Shown here: positions 36,236 through 44,837 of the stretch, piece after piece | Layout: the number at the start of each line of letters is the position of its first letter | Position numbering within the stretch: the stretch's first letter is position 1 | Assembly: GCA_031374735.1 (NCBI GenBank) | Contig: JANMGQ010000046.1 | Location: 1-64,000 of the forward strand | Direction: 5' to 3' | From: JABFRJ01 sp031374735 | Lineage (GTDB): Bacteria > Pseudomonadota > Alphaproteobacteria > Rhizobiales > Hyphomicrobiaceae | DNA: 64,000 nt | Position numbers and translations under genes: made by a program | The notes under the pieces: generated by a model | Database searches by the model: none | What the model was told of the DNA's origin: nothing | The model's input: the letters and a program-made list of their open reading frames with translations, nothing else

Positions 36236-37855
36236 ATGATCATCTCACGTGTGCGCGTCCTCACTTTCACGCTCGGTCTGCTCGCCGCCTCGGCGATTGC
36301 GGCGGGCGCCTCCGAAGACAACACCGTCACGCTGCGCATGAAGGGCGGCGGATTTGAAATCTCGGGCGAACTCAAGGGCGCAGACGGGGTGCGCTATGTC
36401 GTCAAGTCGCTCACGCAGGGGACACTGACGCTGGATGCGAACCGCTTCGACTGCGTCGGCGACGCCTGCCTCAAGCGCATGGCCATCGCGACGGACCCGA
36501 ACCCGTCCCTGCTCGATCGGCCACGCGCTGCGGCGCCAGAGACACTGGTTGTTGTTGGTTCAGGAAGTGTTGCGACTGTCGTGATGCCGGAACTCATTCG
36601 GGGATACGCGTCCGCGATCGGCGCGGGTACGACGCAGATCGGCAGCCAAAAGCCTGAAGAAGTGCGCTTCAGGCTGTCAGATTCGCGCAAAGCCGAGCTG
36701 GCCAACATCGATGTGGTGCGCGCGGCCTCAACATCGGGCCTCAGCACAGTCGATCGCGGCACCGCTGCCATCGCGATGGTCGACCGCGCATTTGCGCCGA
36801 CCGATGCCGGCGCCGTGCCGCCGGCCATGCGGACCGCAAAGCCGCCGCGCCAGGAGCAGGTGCTGGCGCTAGATGCCACGGTCGTCGCCGTCGCGCCGAC
36901 CAACCCGCTCGCCGCTCTTTCGGTCGAGCAGATGGCGCTCGTATTCTCGGGACGCATCACCGATTGGGCGGAGCTCGGCCAGCCCTCCCGCGCGATCAAG
37001 CTTTATGGCCCAAGCTCAGAAAGCAGCTCCTATCAGGCATTTGCAGCTGACGTGCTGCTGGCGCGCAAACTCGCATTCAGCGCGCTGATGACCGAGCAAG
37101 CCAGCGATGCAGAGGTTGCGTCAGCGGTCGCTGCTGATCCCGATGCGATAGGCCTGACATCGTTGTCTGCGATCGGTCAGGCAACAGCGATCGGTCTCGA
37201 CACCACGTGCGGCTGGACCACGCGGCCAACCGGCTTCGCGATCAAATCCGGCGAGTATCCATTTGGTCGGCAGATCTCACTGGTCGCGAACCAGGTGATC
37301 CCATTCGCGGCTGCGCGCGGGTTGCTGCGTTATGCGGCGTCCAAAGACGCGCAGGCGGTGATCAGCGACACGCAGTTGCTCGACCAGAATGTGGAGTGGT
37401 TGCCATTCTCGGAGCAGTCGGGGCGCATGGCAACGGCTGTTAGTGCGCCAGCCCGCGATTTCGATCTCGGCGCGATGCGTGAGTTGATGGCCGACATCAC
37501 AGACGCTGCAAGGTTGTCACTCGCTGTCCGCTTTCTCGACGGTGGAGTGACGTTGGATGCGCGTGCGCAACGCGACATTGCAAGGCTCGCAGCACTTGTC
37601 GCGGATCCGCAGATGGCCGGCAAAACGGTGTACCTGATCGGCTATACGTCGAGCGGCAGCAAGTTCGATGTCGCGCAGCGCGTTTCCTTGAAGCGCAGCG
37701 CCGCCGTGCGCGCGGCGCTGATTACCGCTGGCGGCGCTGGCCTCGACAAGGTTCGCATCATCCCGCGTGGTTACGGCACCTTGGCCGCGATTGGCTGCAA
37801 TTCGAACGCCACCGGACAGCTGCTTAACCGGCGCGTCGAGATCTGGGTCAAATGA
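36236..37855 (+). CDS. SrfBC-cluster protein 5: PstS-like binding domain fused to OmpA C-terminal domain
   Basis: A 539-residue secreted protein with a signal peptide (VLTFTLGLLAASAIAAGA). Residues about 90-370 look like a phosphate/anion-binding protein: VVVGSGSVATVVMPELIRGYA, AIAMVDRAF, then LSVEQMALVFSGRITDWAELG, the PstS family segment for the hinge region. Residues about 420-539 form an OmpA peptidoglycan-binding domain (VRFLDGGVTLDARAQRDIARLA, VYLIGYTSSGS, SLKRSAAVRAAL, and a final NRRVEIWVK). The combination is that of periplasmic proteins tethered to the cell wall. It starts 14 bp after protein 4 and ends the cluster. Ligand unknown. Confidence 0.8.
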   Translation: MIISRVRVLTFTLGLLAASAIAAGASEDNTVTLRMKGGGFEISGELKGADGVRYVVKSLTQGTLTLDANRFDCVGDACLKRMAIATDPNPSLLDRPRAAAPETLVVVGSGSVATVVMPELIRGYASAIGAGTTQIGSQKPEEVRFRLSDSRKAELANIDVVRAASTSGLSTVDRGTAAIAMVDRAFAPTDAGAVPPAMRTAKPPRQEQVLALDATVVAVAPTNPLAALSVEQMALVFSGRITDWAELGQPSRAIKLYGPSSESSSYQAFAADVLLARKLAFSALMTEQASDAEVASAVAADPDAIGLTSLSAIGQATAIGLDTTCGWTTRPTGFAIKSGEYPFGRQISLVANQVIPFAAARGLLRYAASKDAQAVISDTQLLDQNVEWLPFSEQSGRMATAVSAPARDFDLGAMRELMADITDAARLSLAVRFLDGGVTLDARAQRDIARLAALVADPQMAGKTVYLIGYTSSGSKFDVAQRVSLKRSAAVRAALITAGGAGLDKVRIIPRGYGTLAAIGCNSNATGQLLNRRVEIWVK

Positions 37856-37869
37856 CCACGATAGAAAAC

Positions 37870-37904
37870 GTGGCGGTCGCGCCGGGGGAGGACGCGACCA
37901 CCAC
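37870..37904 (+). terminator. Hairpin at the end of the SrfBC cluster
   Basis: GTGGCGGTCGCG and CGCGACCACCAC pair over about 11 bp with one mismatch around an 11-nt G-rich loop, 14 nt after the last stop codon of the cluster. There is no T-run, so it is a likely transcript end but not a classic intrinsic terminator. Confidence 0.4.
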
Positions 37905-38006
37905 TGGTTCGTTACGAGAGGGGTAACGGTGGGCTCGCGGGGGAACGAGCCACTGGTGAATGAGATGGGTGCGATAAGGCGCTGTTCAAGTCCTTTGCAA
38001 CAGTCG

Positions 38007-39239
38007 TCACGATGTTTGACCATCGGCGCTCTTGACGTCCCGAACGGCACCGCTGCGCACGAGGCTCTCGATATCGGTGGCTGCGAAGCCGAACTCTGCC
38101 AGCACGTCCCTCGTGTGTTCGCCGAGCTGCGGCGCCGCGTGCTGGACGCCCCCTGGCGTGTCGGAGAACTTCACGGGCAAGCCGAGCGTTTGCATGCGGC
38201 CGGCGATCGGATGGTCGACCTCGGGCACCATGTTGCGCGCGGCAGTTTGCGGATGGGCCAGCATCTGCTGGATGTCGAGGACGGGGCCTGCGGGCACACC
38301 GGCTTCAGCGAGCAACTGCAGCGCTTCCGTTGACGTCCGCCGTTTGAAATGTGGTGCCAGGGTTTCGATGAGCACCGTGAGATGGACCATGCGAGCGCGG
38401 CCATCGGCAAAACGCGCATCACGACCGAGCGCCTCGATATCAAAGGCCCCCAACATGGCCTGCCAGTTGGCCTGGTTCGCCGCGCCGACACTGACCCACC
38501 CATCAGATGTCTGGAACGCTTGATAGGGCGCATTGAGCGGATGGGCGGAGCCCATCGGCTGGGGCGCGATGCCGGTCGCCATGGCAATCGCCGATTGCCA
38601 ATAGGTGTGCGTGATTCCGGCCTCGAAGAGCGAGGTTTCGACCTGCTGCCCACGACCGGTTTGTGCGCGGCTTGCAACAGCCGCCAAGATACCCATGGCG
38701 AGCAGAAGGCCAGCGGTGATGTCGCAAACGGGGGCGCCGACCTTCACAGGCGGTCGTCCGGGGCCTTCGCCCGTGATCGACATCAAGCCAGACATCCCCT
38801 GCGCCACGAGATCGAATCCGCCCTGCGCTGCCAGAGGGCCCGTGCGCCCGAAGCCCGAGATGGCCGCGTAGATCAGACGTGGATTGATGATCTTGAGATC
38901 ATCGTAGCCGAGGCCGAGACCCGGCATGGTCTCCGCCCGATAATTCTCGATCAGCACGTCGGCGTCCCGCACCAGCCGGCGCATCACATCACGGCCGTCG
39001 GCATGCTTCAGGTCAACAACGATGCCGCGCTTGTTGCGGTTCATCATCATGTAGGCGGCCGACTCGCCGTTGATCGCTGGCGGCACGGAACGGCGCGTGT
39101 CGTCACCACCGTTGGCCTTCTCGAGCTTGATGACGTCAGCGCCCATGTCGGCAAGCATCAAGCCGCACACAGGCCCCGCCATCATGTGCGCGAGTTCAAT
39201 GACGCGGAGACCTGCGAGGGGGCCAGGACGTTTTGACAT
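38007..39239 (-). CDS. CaiB/BaiF-type class III CoA-transferase
   Basis: A 410-residue CoA-transferase that moves CoA between carboxylic acids through an aspartyl thioester. Family features: LAGLRVIELAHMMAGPVCGLMLADMGADVIKLE at the N-terminus (read in two parts), RNKRGIVVDLKHADGR, DVLIENYRAETM, ISGFGRTGP, and the catalytic Asp in APVCDITAGLLLAMGIL. Length and order are normal. The acyl substrate is not identifiable; members handle formyl/oxalyl-, succinyl-, and other CoA pairs. It is convergent with the SrfBC cluster and has no neighbouring acyl-CoA enzymes in the window. Confidence 0.9.
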   Translation of the reverse strand: MSKRPGPLAGLRVIELAHMMAGPVCGLMLADMGADVIKLEKANGGDDTRRSVPPAINGESAAYMMMNRNKRGIVVDLKHADGRDVMRRLVRDADVLIENYRAETMPGLGLGYDDLKIINPRLIYAAISGFGRTGPLAAQGGFDLVAQGMSGLMSITGEGPGRPPVKVGAPVCDITAGLLLAMGILAAVASRAQTGRGQQVETSLFEAGITHTYWQSAIAMATGIAPQPMGSAHPLNAPYQAFQTSDGWVSVGAANQANWQAMLGAFDIEALGRDARFADGRARMVHLTVLIETLAPHFKRRTSTEALQLLAEAGVPAGPVLDIQQMLAHPQTAARNMVPEVDHPIAGRMQTLGLPVKFSDTPGGVQHAAPQLGEHTRDVLAEFGFAATDIESLVRSGAVRDVKSADGQTS

Positions 39240-39600
39240 CGGGTCTGCCGAGCGTTTTGCGTTGTGACTTGGAATGTTGATCCGTCCGGAGCTACGTCGG
39301 CGCCGAGCGTTTGTCGATCCACGCAGCTACCAAGAGCTTCACTGCATCGACCACGGGCGTGATTTCTAGAGTTCGTTCTAAGGATGCTGCGAACAATAAG
39401 TGAATCGAGTTTGCTCCGTTATTCCAACAAACTAAGTCATCCCGGCGCGGGCCGGGACCCACGACAGGCCACAGCAAATGCTTGTGCCAGCTTTTGTTTT
39501 TTGACTTGTCGTGGGTCCCGGCCTTCGCCGGGATGACGTGTGGTGAGGGGGAGCAAAATATCTGAACACGGAATGCGTAGCACTTATTGTTCGGATCGCC
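39240..39600. repeat. Intergenic region with long REP-type inverted repeat
   Basis: No gene is seen in these 361 bp. Arms of 31 nt at 39436-39466 (beginning GTCATCCCGGCGCGGGCC) and 39507-39537 (ending TTCGCCGGGATGAC) are inverted repeats with two mismatches, separated by 40 nt. A pair of shorter related segments (CGAACAATAAGTG near 39390 and CACTTATTGTTCG near 39582) flanks it, so the element sits in a larger inverted arrangement. The core GTCATCCCGG is shared with the element in the aceE-aceF gap. Confidence 0.8.
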
Positions 39601-40632
39601 CTAAGGTCTGGATGGTGCGGGCGTACCTGCTGACGGAGCCGCCTGCGGGGCGGGCGGTTCGGGCGGACGGTTGAGCTGTCGGGGTGCGAAATGCAGCATG
39701 AACCCCCGTTCACGAGCGCGGACTTCGGCAAGCGCGCGTTTTTCCGGTGTCGTCACGTACTCGACCACCATAACCGGGATCTTGTCGGCGCGAGCACGCA
39801 TGAGCAGGCTGACCGATGCGGCGACATCCGGAGCTGGGTTTTCGCCGTCCTTGTGGTCAATTCCAAAATAGAGGTCCTCTTTGCCGATCGCATCAATGGT
39901 GCGTCGATAGTGGGCATGGCGCAGCAGCTCTTCCGCGTTCTGGGGCACGATCAGAAAGCCGGGGCGTCGCATTTTGCCATACGTCGAAATGGCGGTGACG
40001 AGCTTGATCATGTCGGCTTCGGCCGTAGGTCGTTCCTTGGTCCAGTCTTCATAGACATCGACACGATCAAGATAGACGCCATCAAACCCGGCTTCGATGA
40101 TGCGGTCGAGATAGCCCATGCGCGTTTCCGTAACGCGCTCGGCCCAGGCGTCAAACAGCGACCGGCTGGGCTCGAACAGGATGTTCTGCCAACCATGCTC
40201 CCAGTAGCGGACACGATAGTTCTTCTTCCACTCCGTGTTTTCCGGCCCAATGAACGACGGCTTGATGAGCGACCAATGCGAGCGCCAGTAGTAGCGATAA
40301 CTCTCGGCTTCGCCGATCGAGAGGTAGGCCAACACGATCCGCTGGCGCCCGTCGGGTCGCGTCTTGAAGCGCGTCACGGTGTCAGCCGACAGTGTCGCAT
40401 GCGGTTCGCGGAAGCGCTGGCTGTCGATCACCAACACGTCGATAGCCGCCGGGATTCGGTCCGGTGCGGCGTTCTGCAGCTGATAGCCCCAGCTGCGCGC
40501 GTCCTGGATCGACGGGCCGGTCCTTGCAGATAGCGGCGCACGTGGGGCTGGTGTGATCCAAGCAATGTAAGCGAGTGCTACGGGTCCTGCGACCAGCGCC
40601 AAGCGGCTCAGGGTCTTGATGAAATATCTCAT
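39601..40632 (-). CDS. GH114/TM1410-like protein (endo-alpha-1,4-polygalactosaminidase fold), membrane-anchored
   Basis: A 343-residue protein with one N-terminal helix (TLSRLALVAGPVALAYIAW) and a TIM-barrel of the TM1410/MJ1477 type (GH114). Typical elements: YQLQNAAPDRI, VLVIDSQR, RIVLAYLSIGEAESYRYYW, VRYWEHGWQNILF, GFDGVYLDRVDVYEDW (the conserved Asp-Arg-Asp on a strand end), and GFLIVPQNAEELL. Family members cleave galactosamine-rich polysaccharides, and many are linked to exopolysaccharide modification. A Pro-rich C-terminus follows. ATG 40632 is supported by GGAGG 4 nt upstream. No exopolysaccharide genes adjoin it here. Confidence 0.8.
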   Translation of the reverse strand: MRYFIKTLSRLALVAGPVALAYIAWITPAPRAPLSARTGPSIQDARSWGYQLQNAAPDRIPAAIDVLVIDSQRFREPHATLSADTVTRFKTRPDGRQRIVLAYLSIGEAESYRYYWRSHWSLIKPSFIGPENTEWKKNYRVRYWEHGWQNILFEPSRSLFDAWAERVTETRMGYLDRIIEAGFDGVYLDRVDVYEDWTKERPTAEADMIKLVTAISTYGKMRRPGFLIVPQNAEELLRHAHYRRTIDAIGKEDLYFGIDHKDGENPAPDVAASVSLLMRARADKIPVMVVEYVTTPEKRALAEVRARERGFMLHFAPRQLNRPPEPPAPQAAPSAGTPAPSRP

Positions 40633-40752
40633 CGCACCTCCATCCGCACTGGCGTTAGCCGAACGACTTTGTTTCCGCCAGTCGATGTCGGCAATCAATT
40701 CGCCCTTGGAATTGGCAGATTTAGCGTTTTACGGGATTTTCCGGTTGAGCGA

Positions 40753-43700
40753 TCAGTTCGACGCCCACACATCCGTGCAGTAGCGGTTCTCAGCCGTCAT
40801 GGCATCGATGCGTTTCTCGGCGTCCGCGCGCGACATGCCGCCCTTGTTTGCAACAAGATCGATGAAGGCCTCACGCACGGCGGGTGCCATTTTGCTGGCA
40901 TCGCCGCAGACGTAGATGTGCGCGCCTTTCTGCAGCAGGTCCCACAGGGCCGTCGCCTCGGCTTTCACAAGATCCTGCACATAAGCTTTTGGATGACCGC
41001 TGGCGCGCGAGAAGGCCACGTGCAGCTTGGTCGTGCCGTCCGCCTCGAACGCCTTCAGTTCATCGCCGTAGATGAAGTCCTGGTCTGGTCGGCGGCAACC
41101 AAAGAACAGATGCGACGCGCCCATGGTCTTACCCTGCTTCTTAAGGGCCGCGCGCTCCTGCAGGAAACCGCGGAAGGGCGCAAGGCCCGTGCCCGGGCCA
41201 ATCATGATCACGGGCACGGTCGGATCATCCGGAAGTCGGAACGCCGACTTGGTGTCCTTGACGAACGAATAGATCACGTTCTTGGCGCGCTGAGGGCGCA
41301 GATAGTTCGAGCACACCCCTTCGAACGTGCCTGTGCCGGCGCGATGCGGATCGTTGACGATCGCAACTGAGATGGAACACGCGTTCGGCGACACCAGCGG
41401 GGACGACGAGATCGAGTAATAGCGGGGACGCAGCGGGGGCAGCATCTCCAGATAGACATTGAACGGCAGCTCGCAGGCGCGAAACTCTTCCAGAAGGTCG
41501 ATCACCGACTTGCGTTTGTTGAACACGTCGGCGCGATACTTGGCCTGGGAGGCCTCGTCATCTCCGGAGAGCGCGCGCAGCTTCGGGCCAGTGTGCGGGC
41601 AGCGTGTGTGGGCGGCCATCGTCGCAATATGCTTGCGACTCGCCACGTCCTGCAGCTCGACATAGTCGCCGAGCAGACGTGAGACTTGGATCGGTTGGTC
41701 CACGGGTAGCACGCCCTTGCGACCGCCCGCGGCGTGCAACTTAATGCGCGCTTCCGGTGCGATGTCGAACCGATCAGCGACGCGACGGATCAAGGCCGGC
41801 GCGTTGTGGGCGATGACACCCAAGTGGTCACCGGCCCGATACGACACACCCGCCGGCAGTTGCACTTCGATATGGCGTGTCGAACGAGGCGATGGCTCTG
41901 CCCCCGTCTTGGTGTGCAGTTCGCGGTTGACGAGGATCGGTGTCGTTGCTGCGCCAAGTGAGCTGACGAACGGGCTCACCTCTTTTTCCGAAATCACCTC
42001 GACAGCATACTGATCCAGTCGCTCGCTGCTCGGCGGTGCGATCTCAACGCCGAGATCTTTCGCAACGGTCTGCCAGAGCGGCGTGAACCAGGACTGGAAC
42101 TGGCCGTCGAAATCGTCGCGCGCATCGCCTTCGCCCCGCGCCGTGATGCGGTGCGCGCCAAAGGCCGCGAGTTTGCTATCGATCATGCGCGGCACGGTTT
42201 GGAACGTTGCGGCCCAATCGCGGTTGCCGCAGCCGAACACGACATAGCGCACGCCCTTGAGCGCCGTCGGTGCGAGGGCACTCTTGTCGAGCCAGTCGCA
42301 GAACTTCTGTGCGTTGTCGGGCGGTGCACCGTTGTAGGACGCCGAGATGATCGCAACGGCGCCCTCGGTTGGCAGGCGGCCGGCATAATCGTCGAGCGGC
42401 GCCGTCGTAACATTGAAGCCATTGCCATCGCCCGCATCCGCGATCTGCCGGGCGATCCCTTCAGCGGCACCCAGGTTCGAGCCGTAGAGCACCAGCAGTG
42501 GCGTGTTGTGCGTTGGGCGGTTCGGATTGACCGCGCGCACGGGTGCTGCACTTTCCGTATTCACCGACACTGAGCGCGCACCGGGATGGTTCTCGCGACC
42601 GGGGCGTGGGCGGATCTTCATGAAGAACTCGTCGGGCTTCACCGACAGCGTCTCTTTTACTTTCAGCGCATAGCGCTTGTGATCGATCAACTCGAAGCGC
42701 TGCAGGATCATGCCGATCAGCAGCGCTGCTTCCTGCATGGCGAACTGACGGCCGATACAGGCGCGCTGGCCATTGCCGAACGGCTTGTAGGCGCCGGACG
42801 GCCGCTTGGCTTCCGCTTCGCGCGTGTGGTTCTCCGGATCGAACACGTCCGCGCGCTCGCCCCAGACGGTTTTGTCTTTGTGCAGCGACGGGATCAACAC
42901 GACCGTCTGGTAGGCCTTTTTGATCTCGTACTTGCCGCCAATGATCTCGACGTCCTTGTGCGGGGCGACCGCGTACGCTGGCGCCGTCGGCCACAGCCGC
43001 AGGGCCTCCTTGAGGATCTTGGTGATGTACTCGAGTTGCGTGACCTGGCTCGGCGTCGGTGCGTGGGCGAGATTGGGGCCAAGCACGCGATCCACCTCAG
43101 CCACGGCCTTCGCCATGATCTCAGGGTTCTGCAGCAAGTAATAGATCACAAATGACAGCAGGCCGCTGGTCGTCTCGTGGCCAGCAATCAGGAACGTGAT
43201 CACCTGATAGCGCATCTGCAGATCGTCAAGCCGCTCGCCGGTTTTCTTGTCGACGCCCGACATCATGTAGGACAGCAGATCTTTCTTGTCCTTGGCGAGT
43301 TCGGGATGCGCGCGGCGCTCCTGAATGATCCGGTCCACCACCTTGTTCATGTAGCGGATGTCGTTCTTGAGCTTGATCTCGCGATCCTTGCGAATGATGT
43401 CCTCAAGTGGCAGCCCGCGTGTGCGCATCGTCGCGTCGAGCGCCCGCACCATGGCTTCGACAAAGGGGTGATTGTCGCGCCGATAGAAGCTGTTGAAGCG
43501 GTAGTCGAAGCCGGCGAGCCCAATCGTGTCGAGCGTCATGGCTGTCATGTCGTGCACGACGTCGATTTCTTCATCCGCGTTGAGACGGCCCCATTTCTCG
43601 ACCATCTGCGTCGCCACATCGACCATCATGGGGTGGTAGCCGAGCATAGCTTTCTGCGAAAAATTCGGCAGCAGGATGTTGTGCGCTTTCGACCAGTTCG

Positions 43701-43995
43701 GCTCCTCGGTGTAGGCTGTGAACAGCCCATCGCCGGCGAACGCCCGAATGCGCCGCAAAGCCCCCCGCACGGCCTTGTCAAAGCGCGTCTCGTCCGACAG
43801 TTCCTCGACCAGATCGGCGCCCGAAACAACGATGATGGGCTTGCCCATCATGTCGAGCCAGTAGATGGGGCCGAGTTCCTTGGCGAACGCCATCATGTCC
43901 TGGATCGGCGCCGCTGCGCGCAACGAGAACATGTTGCCGACGTAGCGCGTGCGCGGGGGCGAGGGAATCGGATCGAGCGGATTGAGGTCGGACAT
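40753..43995 (-). CDS. Self-sufficient cytochrome P450/NADPH-P450 reductase fusion (CYP102/BM3-like)
   Basis: A 1080-residue fusion. The heme domain (about 1-460) has the oxygen-activation helix FLIAGHETTSGL, the ExxR of LKEALRLWP and heme-binding FGNGQRACIGRQF near residue 400. A linker leads to the FMN domain (LLVLYGSNLGAAEGIARQIAD, about 490-640; VFGCGNRDWA) and then FAD/NADPH domains (RYYSISSSPLV, MIGPGTGLAPFRGFL, VYVCGDA-like IYVCGDASKMA, final aromatic DVWASN). The architecture and the start PIPSPP match P450 BM3, which hydroxylates fatty acids below the carboxyl terminus. All electron-transfer domains are intact. It stands alone, with 120 bp to the GH114 gene. Confidence 0.95.
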   Translation of the reverse strand: MSDLNPLDPIPSPPRTRYVGNMFSLRAAAPIQDMMAFAKELGPIYWLDMMGKPIIVVSGADLVEELSDETRFDKAVRGALRRIRAFAGDGLFTAYTEEPNWSKAHNILLPNFSQKAMLGYHPMMVDVATQMVEKWGRLNADEEIDVVHDMTAMTLDTIGLAGFDYRFNSFYRRDNHPFVEAMVRALDATMRTRGLPLEDIIRKDREIKLKNDIRYMNKVVDRIIQERRAHPELAKDKKDLLSYMMSGVDKKTGERLDDLQMRYQVITFLIAGHETTSGLLSFVIYYLLQNPEIMAKAVAEVDRVLGPNLAHAPTPSQVTQLEYITKILKEALRLWPTAPAYAVAPHKDVEIIGGKYEIKKAYQTVVLIPSLHKDKTVWGERADVFDPENHTREAEAKRPSGAYKPFGNGQRACIGRQFAMQEAALLIGMILQRFELIDHKRYALKVKETLSVKPDEFFMKIRPRPGRENHPGARSVSVNTESAAPVRAVNPNRPTHNTPLLVLYGSNLGAAEGIARQIADAGDGNGFNVTTAPLDDYAGRLPTEGAVAIISASYNGAPPDNAQKFCDWLDKSALAPTALKGVRYVVFGCGNRDWAATFQTVPRMIDSKLAAFGAHRITARGEGDARDDFDGQFQSWFTPLWQTVAKDLGVEIAPPSSERLDQYAVEVISEKEVSPFVSSLGAATTPILVNRELHTKTGAEPSPRSTRHIEVQLPAGVSYRAGDHLGVIAHNAPALIRRVADRFDIAPEARIKLHAAGGRKGVLPVDQPIQVSRLLGDYVELQDVASRKHIATMAAHTRCPHTGPKLRALSGDDEASQAKYRADVFNKRKSVIDLLEEFRACELPFNVYLEMLPPLRPRYYSISSSPLVSPNACSISVAIVNDPHRAGTGTFEGVCSNYLRPQRAKNVIYSFVKDTKSAFRLPDDPTVPVIMIGPGTGLAPFRGFLQERAALKKQGKTMGASHLFFGCRRPDQDFIYGDELKAFEADGTTKLHVAFSRASGHPKAYVQDLVKAEATALWDLLQKGAHIYVCGDASKMAPAVREAFIDLVANKGGMSRADAEKRIDAMTAENRYCTDVWASN

Positions 43996-44100
43996 TTCTT
44001 AGGCCTTCTGCCGGGCAAATGCGCAAACTGACGTTAGCGTCATAGCGCGAGGCAGCAAAGCCGCAAATGGGGCTGCGCCCCCGTTGGTTGATCGCAATAA

Positions 44101-44133
44101 ACGCAAAACCCCGCTCTCGCGAGAGAGCAGGGT
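44101..44133 (-). terminator. Intrinsic terminator of the small secreted protein gene
   Basis: On the minus strand CCCTGCTCTC pairs with GAGAGCGGGG (one mismatch, short CTCGC-type loop) and is followed directly by TTTTGCGTTT. It lies about 36 nt beyond the stop of the gene at 44169-44447. Confidence 0.75.
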
Positions 44134-44168
44134 CTTTGGTTGACGGGCAGGCATGTCGGCCGAAGGCG

Positions 44169-44447
44169 TTACCAGCGGCGCCAGCCCCAATAGGCGTATG
44201 GCCGGTAGTACGGCCGCGGCGGGCCGTAGTAGAAGGAATAGACCCGTGGCGCTGGGCGCCAGCACCGGACGAGGTAGCCATTGCTCCAGCATCGGCCCCA
44301 CGTCACGGTCTCAACGTTCGACCGCTCAGCGGAATCGGCTTTCAGCGTGGCGGCTGCGCCAGCTAGTCCAGCAGGTGCAGCTTCAGCGGTCGCGGCCAGA
44401 CCCATCAGTCCGAGTGCCGCAGGGATCACGAGCAGTTTGGATGACAT
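44169..44447 (-). CDS. Small secreted Tyr/Arg/Pro-rich protein
   Basis: A 92-residue protein with a Sec signal (KLLVIPAALGLMGLAATAEAAP). The mature part has a short acidic helix, WGRCWSNGYLVRCWRPAP with two Cys that could form a disulfide, and a C-terminus rich in Tyr, Arg, Pro and Trp (FYYGPPRPYYRPYAYWGWRRW in two overlapping blocks). Such small exported proteins are common in Hyphomicrobiales and have no assigned function. ATG 44447 has GGAGAGA upstream; the longer frame reaching 44732 is AT-rich promoter DNA. An intrinsic terminator follows. Confidence 0.8.
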   Translation of the reverse strand: MSSKLLVIPAALGLMGLAATAEAAPAGLAGAAATLKADSAERSNVETVTWGRCWSNGYLVRCWRPAPRVYSFYYGPPRPYYRPYAYWGWRRW

Positions 44448-44707
44448 CGTTCTCTCCAATGTTCGACAGTGGCGCATCGTCGAGGCCCTTTCGTTGATGC
44501 TGCAACGCATGTGATGGCTGCCGGCTGAACCGGCAATGAATACGTCGACGTCGCGCGGGCAGTTTCGATAAAACCGATCCGCGCAAACAGCCCAAAGCAG
44601 AGAGAGAGGCCGGATAAGTGTTCCGCAGAACAAATAGGACTTATCCGCATTGCCATGCACTCTTATGACGGAGCAATTTAGGCGTGCGTTGCGGCACGGC
44701 CACAGTT

Positions 44708-44729
44708 CATGTTTTGATCTCAAAACATG
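44708..44729. promoter_or_regulatory. Perfect 10-bp dyad, candidate operator
   Basis: CATGTTTTGA and TCAAAACATG are exact inverted repeats separated by TC, inside the AT-rich region 180 bp before the giant gene. It is a typical size for a dimeric regulator site; the protein that might bind it is unknown. Confidence 0.5.
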
Positions 44730-44822
44730 CAATCTTAAGAAGAAATTTCTTGCTCAAACGTCAAATGTATGATTACTAGAGATTGCGGTTGGGCGATTTG
44801 CGTTGCGCCCGACTTATGCTCA

Positions 44823-44837
44823 TTAACTTGTTATTAA
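44823..44837 (+). promoter_or_regulatory. CtrA-type box upstream of the giant surface protein gene
   Basis: TTAA-CTTGTTA-TTAA, followed by CC, matches the full CtrA consensus TTAA-N7-TTAAC of alphaproteobacteria exactly. It lies 72-86 bp before the ATG at 44909, a normal distance for a site overlapping the -35 region. CtrA controls cell-cycle-, motility- and envelope-related genes in this class. Confidence 0.6.
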
